Below are positions 48,720 to 57,451 of a DNA stretch of 64,000 nucleotides, piece by piece. Every line of letters starts with the position of its first letter. Positions within the stretch are counted from its first letter, which is position 1. The notes below the pieces were generated by a model. The model was not told the DNA's origin. It did not search any database and worked only from the letters and a program-made list of their open reading frames with translations. The translations under genes were made by a program, and so were the position numbers. The DNA comes from Candidatus Edwardsbacteria bacterium (GTDB lineage Bacteria; Edwardsbacteria; AC1; EtOH8). The stretch lies in contig JAVHLB010000001.1 of assembly GCA_031082425.1 (NCBI GenBank), forward strand, positions 62,001 to 126,000. The letters are read 5' to 3'.

Positions 48720-49556
48720 TCAGTTGTTCTTGGCCACGAAGCGGTTCATCAGTCCGTAGGCCGTCAGGTTTATCAGCAGAATGCTGATCACCAGGATGGC
48801 CGCGGTGCCGTAGGCGTTCTCGGTGGAGATCCCCTCCCGGGCCAGGATGTAGAAATGGACCGACATGGTGCGGACCGAGTCCATCAGCGAGGAGGGCATC
48901 CGGAGCGAGGAGCCGGCGGTGAAGATCACCGCGGCGGTCTCGCCGATGGAGCGTCCCACCCCCAGCATCACCCCGGTGACGATGCCCGGCAGGGCGCTGG
49001 GCAGCACCACTTTCTGGACGGTCTCCCAGCGGGTGGCCCCCAGAGAGAACGACACCTCCCGGAAGGAATTGGGCACCGATTTGATGGCCTCCTCCGAGGT
49101 CCGGATGATGGTGGGCAGGATCATGAAGGCCAGGGTCAGCCCGCCGGACAGGATGGACCACCCCATCTGCAGTATGGTGACGAAGAAGATGAAGCCGAAA
49201 AGGCCGAAGATGATGGAGGGGATCCCGGCCAGGCAGTCGGCCCCGAAACGGATGACCTTGGTGGCCCGGCTCTCCCTGGTGTATTCGGTCAGGTAGATGG
49301 CGGTGCCCACCCCCAGGGGAGTGGCGATGACAATGGCCACCAGGGTCAAAAGGATGGTCCCGACCACCACCGGGAAGATGCCTCCGGCCTTTCCCATGTC
49401 CTGGGGGCTGGTCAGCAGGAATTTGAATCCCACCACCGGAAGGCCCTTCTCCAGCACGAACAGGATGATGAACACCAGGATGGCCAGGGTGGCCAGGGTG
49501 GCCAGGCCCATCACCAGCTTGGCTGCCATCTGGGTATATTTGGGCGGCACTCTCAT
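48720..49556 (-). CDS. pstA: Phosphate ABC transporter permease PstA
   Basis: The start at 49556 (MRVPPKYTQMAAKL) overlaps the pstC stop by ATGA; a much longer reading upstream is a frame artefact in pstC. The 278-residue product has about six membrane helices, the EAA-type loop SFSLGATRWETVQKVVLPSA and GVMLGVGRSIGETAAVIF, as PstA does. It forms the channel with PstC. Confidence 0.95.
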   Translation of the reverse strand: MRVPPKYTQMAAKLVMGLATLATLAILVFIILFVLEKGLPVVGFKFLLTSPQDMGKAGGIFPVVVGTILLTLVAIVIATPLGVGTAIYLTEYTRESRATKVIRFGADCLAGIPSIIFGLFGFIFFVTILQMGWSILSGGLTLAFMILPTIIRTSEEAIKSVPNSFREVSFSLGATRWETVQKVVLPSALPGIVTGVMLGVGRSIGETAAVIFTAGSSLRMPSSLMDSVRTMSVHFYILAREGISTENAYGTAAILVISILLINLTAYGLMNRFVAKNN

Positions 49557-50410
49557 CTTCTGCCCGCCTTCTTCCTGATGGCCATTCCGGCCAGGGAGTT
49601 CAGGATCATGATTATCACCAGCAGCACCACTCCGGTGGCGAACAGGGCCTGGCGGTGCTGTCCGGTGGCGTAGCCCATCTCCAGGGCGATGTTGGCGGTC
49701 AGGGTCCGGACCGAGTCCAGGGCCGAGATGGGGATCTTGACCGCGTTGCCGGCCACCATGATCACCGCCATGGTCTCGCCGATGGCCCGCCCCATGCCCA
49801 GGATGATGGCCGCGATGATGCCTGATCTGGCGGCCGGCACCGTCACCATATAGGTGGTCTGCCAGTGTGTGGCGCCCAAAGCCAGGGAGCCCTCCCGGTA
49901 GGAATTGGGCACCGATTGGATGGAATCGATGGAGATGCTGATGATGGTGGGCAATATCATGACGCCCAGGATGATGGCTCCGGCCAACACCGACAGCCCC
50001 GGCCCGCCCAGCTGGGAGCGGATCAGCGGGGCCAGCACCATCACCCCCATGAACCCGTAGACCACCGAGGGGATCCCGGCCAGCAGTTCGATGGTGGGCT
50101 TGATCACCCCCATCACCCGGCGGGGTACAAATTCGGTCAGAAAGACGGCGCAAGCCACTCCCAGCGGGGCCCCCAGCAGCATGGCCCCCAGGGTCACCCA
50201 CACCGAGGCCACGATCATGGGCCAGATGCCGAACTTTCCGGCCTGGGGCTGCCAGTCGGAGGAAAGCAGAAATTTTAAGGGGCCGTAGCTGATGATGAAC
50301 GGCAGGCCCTCTTTGATGATAAAAAGGGCGATCAGGAGCAAGGCCGAGATGGCCGAAAAGGCTATCCCCGCCAACACTCTCCGAACGCCCTTCTCGCCTA
50401 AGAATTTCAT
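49553..50410 (-). CDS. pstC: Phosphate ABC transporter permease PstC
   Basis: The 285-residue product has about six helices, LLAGIPSVVYGFMGVMVLAP, and the EAA loop GSLALGATHWQTTYMVTVPA with GMGRAIGETMAVIMVAGN. These place it as PstC. It overlaps pstA by 4 nt. The preceding pstS is 592 nt away, an unusually long gap for this operon. Confidence 0.95.
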   Translation of the reverse strand: MKFLGEKGVRRVLAGIAFSAISALLLIALFIIKEGLPFIISYGPLKFLLSSDWQPQAGKFGIWPMIVASVWVTLGAMLLGAPLGVACAVFLTEFVPRRVMGVIKPTIELLAGIPSVVYGFMGVMVLAPLIRSQLGGPGLSVLAGAIILGVMILPTIISISIDSIQSVPNSYREGSLALGATHWQTTYMVTVPAARSGIIAAIILGMGRAIGETMAVIMVAGNAVKIPISALDSVRTLTANIALEMGYATGQHRQALFATGVVLLVIIMILNSLAGMAIRKKAGRR

Positions 50411-50544
50411 GAAATATTCAGTTTAATGTTTGCCCTCATGTCGATCATTTTTCTTTATTACGCAACATGGCCCTGGTACTTTATTCTTGTTTCTCACCCC
50501 TAAAACGACCCCATCCGCTTTCTCTTATAACACCTCTCCCCCGC

Positions 50545-50570
50545 CCCTCTCCTAAAGCATTAGGAGAGGG
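50545..50570. repeat. Hairpin repeat, 11-bp stem
   Basis: CCCTCTCCTAA pairs with TTAGGAGAGGG around AGCA. It belongs to the dispersed 'CCTCTCCTAAAGCATTAGG' type, with a diverged relative near 9896-9910. Confidence 0.7.
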
Positions 50571-50902
50571 AGATGGGTGAGGTCGGAAGCTTTAGGGGGC
50601 GGCAAACTAACGTGATCAATAATGATACGTTTTTAATCCGCAGTTTTGTTATCACTAAGACTATTACTCCAGCTACGCCGACCGTATCCGCCCCCTACCA
50701 CCCGGCTTAACCTGCAAATTCTTACAGGTTAAGTTAAGTGGCCCAGGCGTCCAAATGGGGTCCGGGGGCACAGTGCGAATAACTGCGAGAAACAATGTGA
50801 AAACGATCCCTGCTTCGCAGTGTGTGCTCTTTTCTCCAAATTATTGTTGATCACATAAATGATTTTTCACCCGTTAAGCCCTGTGCCCCCGGCGGGTCTT
50901 TC

Positions 50903-50928
50903 GCCCTTTCTGCCCGGACAGAAAGGGC
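50903..50928. repeat. Hairpin in pstS-pstC spacer, 10-bp stem
   Basis: GCCCTTTCTG (50903-50912) pairs with CAGAAAGGGC (50919-50928) around CCCGGA. It lies about 75 bp downstream of the pstS stop, a usual place for messenger-stabilising stems that favour the binding protein. Confidence 0.6.
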
Positions 50929-51002
50929 TGTGCGAGTTATATATAATTTTTATCCGCTGGCACGCTTTACATTATTGAAGAAGAAACAACACCGAGAAAA
51001 TA

Positions 51003-51797
51003 TTATTTGACCGGTATCAGGCCGCTGCTCTTGATGGTCTCCTGGCCCTCGGCAGACAGCATGTATTCGATCACTTGCTTGACCGCGCCTTCCGGCGGGC
51101 CCTGGGTCAGCAGGAACACCGGGCGGACCAGCTTGAACTTTCCGCTGATGATCTGCTCGGTGGTGCAATCGGCCCCGTCCAGCCTGACCGGCTTGATCTT
51201 CTCGTTTATCAGCCCATGCGACAGGTAACCCACCGCATTGGCGTCGTTGGCCACCGTCTCCCGGATGGTACCGTTGGAGTCCTGGATCAGGGCTTCTTTT
51301 ATCAGCGATATATCGCCCACTATCTGTTCAAAGGAGGTCCTGGTTCCCGATCCGGCCTCGCGGGATACCACCGTGATCGGACGATCATCTCCGCCCACTT
51401 GTTTCCAGTTGGCGATGACCCCGTTGAAGATCTCCCGCACCTGCTTGATGGTCAGCCCCTCGATCCGGTTGCCGGGGTTGATCACGATGGCGATGCCGTC
51501 CCGGGCCACCTCGGTGGCGGTGAGATCCTTGGCCTCCTCGGGCAGCTGCACCAGGTCGGCCATCCCTATCTGGGCGGTCCCGGACAGGGCCGACTGGATG
51601 CCCACCGCCGAGCCGCCGCCCTGGACGGTGACGTTGATCCCGGGATTTTGGGTCATGAACTGGTCGGCCAGCTTCTCGGCGAAGGGCTGGAAGGCGGTGG
51701 AGCCGGCCATGATGACCGCCTCCCGCTTCTGGCTGCAGCCGGCCAGGATCAGGACCGCCGTCATAAGATACATGGCGGTAAGATTTCTGTTATCCAT
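51003..51797 (-). CDS. pstS: Phosphate-binding lipoprotein PstS
   Basis: The 264-residue product has a lipobox (VLILAGC), so it is anchored. Phosphate-binding features are MAGSTAFQPFAEKLAD (Ser/Thr loop), GSAVGIQSALSGTAQIGMAD, and SREAGSGTRTSFEQ. It hands phosphate to PstCA. RBS GAGGATTTACA precedes the ATG. No Pho box is certain in the region upstream. Confidence 0.94.
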   Translation of the reverse strand: MDNRNLTAMYLMTAVLILAGCSQKREAVIMAGSTAFQPFAEKLADQFMTQNPGINVTVQGGGSAVGIQSALSGTAQIGMADLVQLPEEAKDLTATEVARDGIAIVINPGNRIEGLTIKQVREIFNGVIANWKQVGGDDRPITVVSREAGSGTRTSFEQIVGDISLIKEALIQDSNGTIRETVANDANAVGYLSHGLINEKIKPVRLDGADCTTEQIISGKFKLVRPVFLLTQGPPEGAVKQVIEYMLSAEGQETIKSSGLIPVK

Positions 51798-52111
51798 TGT
51801 AAATCCTCATAATATTGCTGTGGTTTGAAAAAGGCATGGATTCCCGACGGATTTTACACTGAGTGCAATGAAGTGCGGGAATGACAAAATGGGTATTTTA
51901 TTTTTCAAAGTATGTCATCCTGGGAAATCTGCTTGCCTGGCAGGTTGAACGGGTGACATTTTTCATCCCTCAGTCAATTAGGCACGGCTGCCATTTCGGA
52001 ATGACAATAATAAAGATTTGATATCTTGGAGTCACTTCGGCATCGCTCAGTGCATGCTTGGTGGCAAAGGGAAACCCCTATTAGCAAATAACCAATAGCT
52101 ATTTTCGAAAG
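51798..52111. other. Repeat-rich intergenic region upstream of pstS
   Basis: No gene is supported in 314 bp. It includes GGATTCCCG/CGGGAATGACA text near 51838-51890 and the element at 51913-52006. The pstS promoter must lie here, next to its start; a candidate is the AATATTATGA stretch about 15 bp upstream of the ATG on the minus strand. Confidence 0.5.
51913..52006. repeat. Short inverted-repeat element, copy 3 (diverged)
   Basis: Ends TGTCATCCTGGGAAAT and, inverted, TGTCATTCCGAAAT. The inside includes AGGTTGAACGGGTGACA, matching AAGTTGAACGGGCGACA of the element at 7701-7815. Confidence 0.55.
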
Positions 52112-53686
52112 TTACTTTCCGTTCTGCCCCTCTTTGAGCAGTTTGGTGAGGTCCTTGTTCTTCTGCAGCAGCTCTACCGCCTTCTGGGCCTGGGCGTCGT
52201 TCTGCAGCAGGTAGGCGGTGCGGGCCTTGTCGCCGTAAAGTTTGAAGAGCAATTCCCGCTTGATGCCCTGCTTGACGTAGTCCCTGCTCTCCTTGAACTC
52301 CTCGGGAGTGTATTCTACCTTGTCCTCCTTGAGAAGTTTGGTGAATTCATCGACCATGGCCTCGTCCACTATAAGGTCCTTCGGCAGGTTGCTATGGCCC
52401 ACCGTGTATTTGATGGCGAACTTGAAGAAGATGGTCTTCCGCTCCAGGTCCATCTGGAAGCGGTTGAGGCGCGGCAGGTCCACCTTGATGTCCGGGGTGA
52501 TGCCGCCGCCGCCGTAGACCTTGCGCTTGAGGCCGCCCAGGGTGGTGTACACCTCCTGGGCAGCGGTGGAATCCTCCACCAGGCTGTCCAGGTCGCCCGA
52601 CTGCCAGGCGCTGTTGTCCCGGTGGATGCAGCGCCCGGAGGGGGTGTAGTACTTGGCGGTGGTCAGTTTGATGGCGATGGAATCGCCCAAGGGCATCACA
52701 TTCTGCACCGAACCCTTGCCGAAGCTGGTCTGTCCCAGCACCAGGGCCCGGTCCCAGTCCTGCACCGCGCCGGCCACGATCTCCGAGGCCGAGGCCGACC
52801 CTTGGTTCACCAGCACCACCATCGGTCCCTTTTTGGGCCCGAACAGCACCTGGCCCGAGGCCTTGTAATCCTGGTCCGATTCTTTCAGCCGTCCCCTGGT
52901 GAATACCACCAGCGAGCCGTTATCCAGAAAATTGCTGGAGACCTCCACCGCTTCGTTCAGCAGGCCGCCGGGATTGCTGCGCAGGTCCAGGATCAGCTGC
53001 TTCATCCCCTGCTTCTCCAGGTCCTGCAGGGCCCGGCTCAGGTCCGGGCCGGATTTCTGGGAGAAGTTGGCCAGCCAGATGTAGCCGATCTTGTCGGCGA
53101 TAAAGCCGTAGTACGGTATGCTCTCGATCTCTATCAGGGCCCGGGTGATGGTGTAATCCATCAGCTCGCTCACCCCCTCGCGCTCGATGGTGATGGTGAC
53201 GTTGCTGCCGGGCTCGCCCCGCAGCTTGCCCACCGCCTCGTCAGTAGTGATCCCCTTGGTGGGTTTGCCCTCGATCTTGACGATCCGGTCCCCGGCCTGG
53301 ATGCCCATCCGCGAGGCCGGGGTCCCGGCCATGGGCGCGATCACCGTCAGCACCTCGTCCCGCACCCCGATCTGGATGCCGATCCCACCGAAGGATCCCT
53401 GGGTGCTGCTCTTCAGGTCCCGGAAGGTTTTGGCATCCATGAACACCGAGTGGGGGTCCAGGGTCTCCATCATGCCCTTGATGGCACCGTAGATCAGCTT
53501 TTGGGGGTCGGGGGCGGTGACGTAGCGGTCCAGCACCTGCTTGAAGGCGGTGGAGAATATCCGAAGCTGGAAATTGATCTGATCAAAGCTTCGGCTTTGA
53601 GCGAACAAACCTATCGTCCCTCCGGCCAGCACGCTGAACAGCGCGATGGCCGCCACTATCAAAGCGAATTTACGCCTGGTGATCAT
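52112..53686 (-). CDS. C-terminal processing protease, S41 family
   Basis: The start at 53686 (MITRRKFALIVAAIALFSVL) has GGCAGG upstream and leads directly into an N-terminal membrane anchor. The 524-residue product has a PDZ domain (ASRMGIQAGDRIVKIEGKPT) and the protease core with KQLILDLRSNPGGLLNEAVE, the Ser nucleophile in NQGSASASEIVAGA and Lys in GQTSFGKGSVQNVMPL. It processes C-termini of envelope proteins. It is monocistronic. Confidence 0.94.
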   Translation of the reverse strand: MITRRKFALIVAAIALFSVLAGGTIGLFAQSRSFDQINFQLRIFSTAFKQVLDRYVTAPDPQKLIYGAIKGMMETLDPHSVFMDAKTFRDLKSSTQGSFGGIGIQIGVRDEVLTVIAPMAGTPASRMGIQAGDRIVKIEGKPTKGITTDEAVGKLRGEPGSNVTITIEREGVSELMDYTITRALIEIESIPYYGFIADKIGYIWLANFSQKSGPDLSRALQDLEKQGMKQLILDLRSNPGGLLNEAVEVSSNFLDNGSLVVFTRGRLKESDQDYKASGQVLFGPKKGPMVVLVNQGSASASEIVAGAVQDWDRALVLGQTSFGKGSVQNVMPLGDSIAIKLTTAKYYTPSGRCIHRDNSAWQSGDLDSLVEDSTAAQEVYTTLGGLKRKVYGGGGITPDIKVDLPRLNRFQMDLERKTIFFKFAIKYTVGHSNLPKDLIVDEAMVDEFTKLLKEDKVEYTPEEFKESRDYVKQGIKRELLFKLYGDKARTAYLLQNDAQAQKAVELLQKNKDLTKLLKEGQNGK

Positions 53687-53794
53687 GATGAACCTGCCTT
53701 TCTGAATACCGTCTTCCATAATAAATATTCTTTCATTACCTTGTAACTATCTAGCCATTTGACCACGGATGGCGCACCGATTGACACCGATAGA

Positions 53795-54191
53795 TCACAC
53801 TATCCTCCTTATTTTTTGCAGCTTGGAACTGCCAAAGTTGAAGAGCAATCCTACCCGCAGTCCCGTCGTTTTTAAATAATTGAACAACTGCGCTTCATCG
53901 CTGGCGGTTAGAGTTGTTATAGCTTTGTTTTCAACCAGAACTTTCTCTTCCACCAACAGATCAGCCCTGAATTTTCTCTTGAAAACGACGTTCTTGTACT
54001 TGACATCCAAGTCCACTTGTCGCTGAAAACGAATATCTAAAGCTTCCAACTCGTAACACAAAGCATCTTCATAAACGGATTCCAAATATCCTGGGCCCAA
54101 GATTTTGTGCACTTCAATTGCCGCACCAATGATCTTACTAGGTCAAATCTTCAAATAGAAGATCAACCCTTTTACCTTTCTCGGTGTTCAT
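53795..54191 (-). pseudogene. GxxExxY protein gene, N-terminally frameshifted
   Basis: The frame open from GTG at 54112 gives GPGYLESVYEDALCYELE, RADLLVEEKVLVENKAI and ASDEAQLFNYLKTTG with a C-terminal LRVGLLFNFGSSKLQKIRRI, the GxxExxY family (PD-(D/E)xK-like). Family members have an extra ~25 residues before this. That part is present: KIIGAAIEV lies upstream in frame, but LLFEDLT, the usual start, lies in another frame and ends in TAG just before it. So there is a shift of one base with no start codon fitting the complete protein. Flanking DNA is repeat-like and the gene is AT-rich. Confidence 0.78.
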
Positions 54192-54250
54192 CTGTGTGTT
54201 ATCGGTGGTTAAAAAACCACTTCGTCTTTTCACAACGCTGAATAGTTACG

Positions 54251-54919
54251 TTATCTTTTTTTCATGGCGCTCAGCGCCAGCTGCCGCACCGCAGCGTGGA
54301 TCACCTCCGACGGCTGGCTGCCATCCAAAAGTTTGACCCGTTGGGGGTCCGATTTGGCTATGGCCTTAAATCCCTGGCGGACCCTTTTATGGAACTTCAG
54401 GGCCTGGGTCTCCATCCGGTCCAGATTGCGGCGCCGGCCCTGGGCCCTCAAAAAACCCTTCTCCACCGGCAGGTCCAGCACCAGCGTCAGCTGGGGCCAG
54501 AAGCCGTCCACCGCAAACTGGTTCAGCTCGTTCACCATCTTCAGGTCCATGCCCCGGCCATAGCCCTGGTAGGCGGTGGAGGAATCGGCGAAGCGGTCGC
54601 AGATCACCACATTCCCGGCCTTGAGGGCCGGCACTATCACCTGGGCCAGATGCTGGACCCGGGAGGCCTGCAATAACAGCAGCTCGGTGAGGTCGGTCAT
54701 TCCCTTGTTGCGGTTGTCCAGCAGGATCCTCCGGATCTTCTCGGAAATAGAAGGGCCGCCGGGTTCCCTGGTCAGCACTACCTTAAAGCCCTGGGCCTTG
54801 AGCCAGCTCTCCAACAGTTTGGCCTGGGTGCTTTTCCCGCAGCCCTCGATTCCCTCGAATGAGATGAACAGCCCCGTTTTTTTGATCTTTGATTTTTGAT
54901 CTTTGATTTTAGCCGCCAT
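54251..54919 (-). CDS. tmk: Thymidylate kinase
   Basis: The 222-residue enzyme phosphorylates dTMP. It has the P-loop FEGIEGCGKSTQAKLLE, VVLTREPGGPSISEKIR, VVICDRFADSSTAYQGYGRG and the lid region FLRAQGRRRNLDRME. It starts 3 nt after the inositol-phosphate synthase stop. Confidence 0.95.
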   Translation of the reverse strand: MAAKIKDQKSKIKKTGLFISFEGIEGCGKSTQAKLLESWLKAQGFKVVLTREPGGPSISEKIRRILLDNRNKGMTDLTELLLLQASRVQHLAQVIVPALKAGNVVICDRFADSSTAYQGYGRGMDLKMVNELNQFAVDGFWPQLTLVLDLPVEKGFLRAQGRRRNLDRMETQALKFHKRVRQGFKAIAKSDPQRVKLLDGSQPSEVIHAAVRQLALSAMKKR

Positions 54920-54922
54920 CGG

Positions 54923-56056
54923 CTATTTTCTTCCCAGTTTCTTGATGAACTCTTCCACGTTCCTCTTGGCCTGGTCGTCCGGCACCTGGACCATGGGCGA
55001 TTTCATGAAGTAGCTGGAGGGCTCCAGCATGGTCCCGGACAGCTTGTGGTCCAGGGCCAGCTTGGCGCAGCGCACCGCGTCGATCACCACCCCGGCCGAG
55101 TTGGGAGAATCCCATACTTCCAATTTCATGTCCAGGTTCAGGGGCACGTCGCCGAAGGTCTGGCCCTCCATCTTGATGTGGCAGAACTTGCGGTCCAGCA
55201 GCCAGGGCACGTAATCCGACGGGCCGACATGGATGTCGTCGGGATCCATCTTGTAATCCAGCATGGAGGTGACGGCGTTGGTCTTGGAGATCTTCTTGGA
55301 CTCCAGCCGCTCCCGCTCCAGCATGTTCAAAAAGTCGGTGTTGCCGCCGAAGTTCAGCTGGTAGGTCTTCTGCAGCTTGACCCCCCGGTCCATGAACAGG
55401 CGGGTCAGCACCCGGTGGGTGATGGTGGCGCCCACCTGCGACTTGATGTCGTCGCCGATGCAGGGCACCCCGGCCTTCTTGAATCGGTTGGACCAGTACT
55501 GCTCGCGGGCGATGAACACCGGAATGCAGTTGACGAAGGCGCACTTGGCCTCCAGTATCTGCTCCACATACCATTTGGTGGCCATCTCCGAACCGACCGG
55601 CAGGTAGCTGACCACCACGTCGGTCTTGGTGTCCTGCAGCAACTTGACGATGTCCACCGTGGAGCCCGGGGCCTTCTGGATGATCTGGGACAGATATTTA
55701 CCCAGGCCGTCGTGCAGCATGCCGCGCTGGACGGTGATCCCGCTCTTGGGCACCTGGCAGAACTTGAAGGTGTTGTTGGGCTTGGTGTAGATGGCGGTGG
55801 CCAGGTCCTTGCCCACCTTGTTCTTGTCGATGTCGATGGCGGCCGAGAACTCGATGTCCGAGATGTGATAGCCGCCCAGGTTGACGTGCATCAGGCCGGG
55901 GACCTTGTCGCTCGGCTTGGCGTTGCGGTAATAATGAACGCCCTGTACGAAGGAGGAGGCGCAGTTGCCAACCCCGATGATGGCCACCCGGACTTTGCGC
56001 TGGCCGGAACTTTTGGCGGCCGGCTGGACGGTTCTTTTGATGATCTTCTTTGCCAT
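54923..56056 (-). CDS. ino1: Inositol-3-phosphate synthase
   Basis: The 377-residue enzyme makes inositol 3-phosphate from glucose 6-phosphate with NAD. The N-terminal NAD-binding motif is [20 protein letters not shown]. Conserved Ino1 features follow: [61 protein letters not shown] and [19 protein letters not shown] without the ends. The length fits the actinobacterial and archaeal type. It is followed by tmk and preceded by the CDP-alcohol phosphotransferase. Confidence 0.95.
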   Translation of the reverse strand: MAKKIIKRTVQPAAKSSGQRKVRVAIIGVGNCASSFVQGVHYYRNAKPSDKVPGLMHVNLGGYHISDIEFSAAIDIDKNKVGKDLATAIYTKPNNTFKFCQVPKSGITVQRGMLHDGLGKYLSQIIQKAPGSTVDIVKLLQDTKTDVVVSYLPVGSEMATKWYVEQILEAKCAFVNCIPVFIAREQYWSNRFKKAGVPCIGDDIKSQVGATITHRVLTRLFMDRGVKLQKTYQLNFGGNTDFLNMLERERLESKKISKTNAVTSMLDYKMDPDDIHVGPSDYVPWLLDRKFCHIKMEGQTFGDVPLNLDMKLEVWDSPNSAGVVIDAVRCAKLALDHKLSGTMLEPSSYFMKSPMVQVPDDQAKRNVEEFIKKLGRK

Positions 56057-56114
56057 GTGGTCCCTTCCTAAAAACTGAATTTTTATTTTTCTGATGGTGT
56101 TTTCTTGTCTCTTA

Positions 56115-56726
56115 TCAGGGGGTCCCCTGCCCCTTGGTCTTCTGGCGGATATGCAGGATCCTCTGCAGCGCGGTGACGTTGGTGAATACCGCCAGCACCC
56201 ACAGGGCGATCTCGAATATCCAGTGCTGGTCGAAGATCCCGGTGAACACCGAGGCGGTGATGATCACCGCTATCCGCTCCGGCCGTTCCATGATGCCCAC
56301 CTTGCAATCCTCGCCCAGCCCCTCGGCCCGGGCCCGGGCGTAGCTGACCATCAGCGAGCCGGCCAGCGCCAGGTCGGTCAGGATGACCAGCCGCCACATC
56401 TCGCTGCCGGCATAGTAATAGGACAGCCCGATGAACATGGCCAGCTCCGAGTAGCGGTCCAGCACCGAATCGTAGAACATGCCGAACTTGGTGCTGCGGC
56501 CCGAGCGGCGGGCCAGCGATCCGTCGATGGCGTCGCAGATGGCCGACAGCAGTGCCACCAGGCCGCCCCAGAAGAAATGGCCGGTGGCGAACAGCAGGCC
56601 CGAGCCCAGCCCGAACAGAAATCCGGCGGTGGTCAGCCAGTTGGGCTTGACCCTGGTCCAGACGAAGAAATTTATCACCGGATTGAACAGGTTGACAAAT
56701 CCGGTCTTCAGCCAATTGGGAAACAT
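56115..56726 (-). CDS. CDP-alcohol phosphatidyltransferase (phosphatidylinositol-phosphate synthase candidate)
   Basis: The 203-residue membrane enzyme has the CDP-alcohol motif D-x2-DG-x2-AR-x8-G-x3-D-x3-D in [11 protein letters not shown] followed by [11 protein letters not shown]. About six helices are present. Neighbouring inositol-phosphate synthase suggests the acceptor is inositol phosphate, giving phosphatidylinositol phosphate. That step is inferred from context, not from a diagnostic residue. It lies 58 nt before ino1. Confidence 0.9.
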   Translation of the reverse strand: MFPNWLKTGFVNLFNPVINFFVWTRVKPNWLTTAGFLFGLGSGLLFATGHFFWGGLVALLSAICDAIDGSLARRSGRSTKFGMFYDSVLDRYSELAMFIGLSYYYAGSEMWRLVILTDLALAGSLMVSYARARAEGLGEDCKVGIMERPERIAVIITASVFTGIFDQHWIFEIALWVLAVFTNVTALQRILHIRQKTKGQGTP

Positions 56727-57401
56727 CTATTCCTTTCCGGCAATAACGATTACAAATTCGCCCTTGGGCTTCTTGGTTCGATACTTTTCCGCCAGCTCGG
56801 GCAGCGGGCCCCGTTCGAATTCCTCGAACATTTTGGTGAGCTCCCGGCAGACCGCCGCCGGGCGGGATTTAAAAACATCAGCCAGTTCCTGCAAAGTGCG
56901 GCTGATGCGGTGGGGGGATTCGTAGATCACGATGGTCCGGGATTCCCGCTCCAGCTGCTCCAGGGCCTTGGCCCGGCGGCCCGGCTTGACCGGAAGAAAT
57001 CCGGTGAAGACGAACTGGCTGGTGTCCAGGCCGGAGGCGATCAGGGCGGAGATCAGGGCGGTCGGTCCGGGAATGGGGACCACCTTGATGCCGGCCGCCA
57101 CCGCCTGAGCCACCAGGGCCACCGCCGGATCGGAGATGCCGGGGGTTCCGGCGTCGGACACCAGGGCCATATTGGCCCCTTCCTGCATCCGGCGGATCAG
57201 CTCCGGGGCTTTCCCCTTCTGGTTGTAAGAGTAGAAAGAACTTAACGGGGAGCTTATCCCGTAGTGCTTCAGCAGCAGGCCGGTGTGCCGGGTATCCTCG
57301 GCGGCGATCAGCTGAACCTCCTTGAGGACCTTCAGCGCCCTCAGGGTGATGTCCTCCAGGTTGCCGATGGGCGTGGCCACTAAATATAATTTTCCAGACA
57401 T
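56727..57401 (-). CDS. rsmI: 16S rRNA 2'-O-ribose C1402 methyltransferase
   Basis: The 224-residue SAM-dependent enzyme has LYLVATPIGNLEDITLRAL, LIAAEDTRHTGLLLKHYG, ALVSDAGTPGISDPA and VPIPGPTALISALIASGL, the RsmI (YraL) signature order. RsmI normally has 280 or so residues; this copy lacks most of the C-terminal domain, which is common in shorter members. It ends exactly before the CDP-alcohol phosphotransferase start. Confidence 0.93.
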   Translation of the reverse strand: MSGKLYLVATPIGNLEDITLRALKVLKEVQLIAAEDTRHTGLLLKHYGISSPLSSFYSYNQKGKAPELIRRMQEGANMALVSDAGTPGISDPAVALVAQAVAAGIKVVPIPGPTALISALIASGLDTSQFVFTGFLPVKPGRRAKALEQLERESRTIVIYESPHRISRTLQELADVFKSRPAAVCRELTKMFEEFERGPLPELAEKYRTKKPKGEFVIVIAGKE

Positions 57402-57415
57402 TTGAATAATCTTTA

Positions 57416-57448
57416 AACGTTTAAAACCTTTTCAACGTTTTAAACGTT
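57416..57448. repeat. Perfect 12-bp inverted repeat before rsmI
   Basis: AACGTTTAAAAC (57416-57427) pairs with GTTTTAAACGTT (57437-57448) around CTTTTCAAC. It occupies nearly all of the 50-bp gap between the gene at 57452 and rsmI. Loop and stem are AT-rich, so a regulator site or a leader structure is as likely as a terminator. Confidence 0.7.
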
Positions 57449-57451
57449 GGC

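Larger units (their letters stand above)
50411..51002. other. Intergenic region between pstS and pstC
   Basis: No supported gene is present in 592 bp. It has two hairpins (50545-50570 and 50903-50928), neither followed by a clear T-run leftward, and one short rightward ORF (50822-51010) with no family match that overlaps the end of pstS. The hairpins could stabilise the pstS messenger or reduce expression of the permease genes relative to pstS. Confidence 0.5.

Noticed and set aside
48720..50201. A 493-residue reading that includes PstA
   Set aside because: The first ~215 residues are the wrong frame of pstC (Gly/Pro/His-rich, no family). PstA begins at 49556, overlapping the pstC stop by ATGA.
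52394..53746. 450-residue rightward ORF over the S41 protease
   Set aside because: It is a shadow frame (His/Gly/Pro/Gln-rich, no family); the protease has its motifs on the minus strand.
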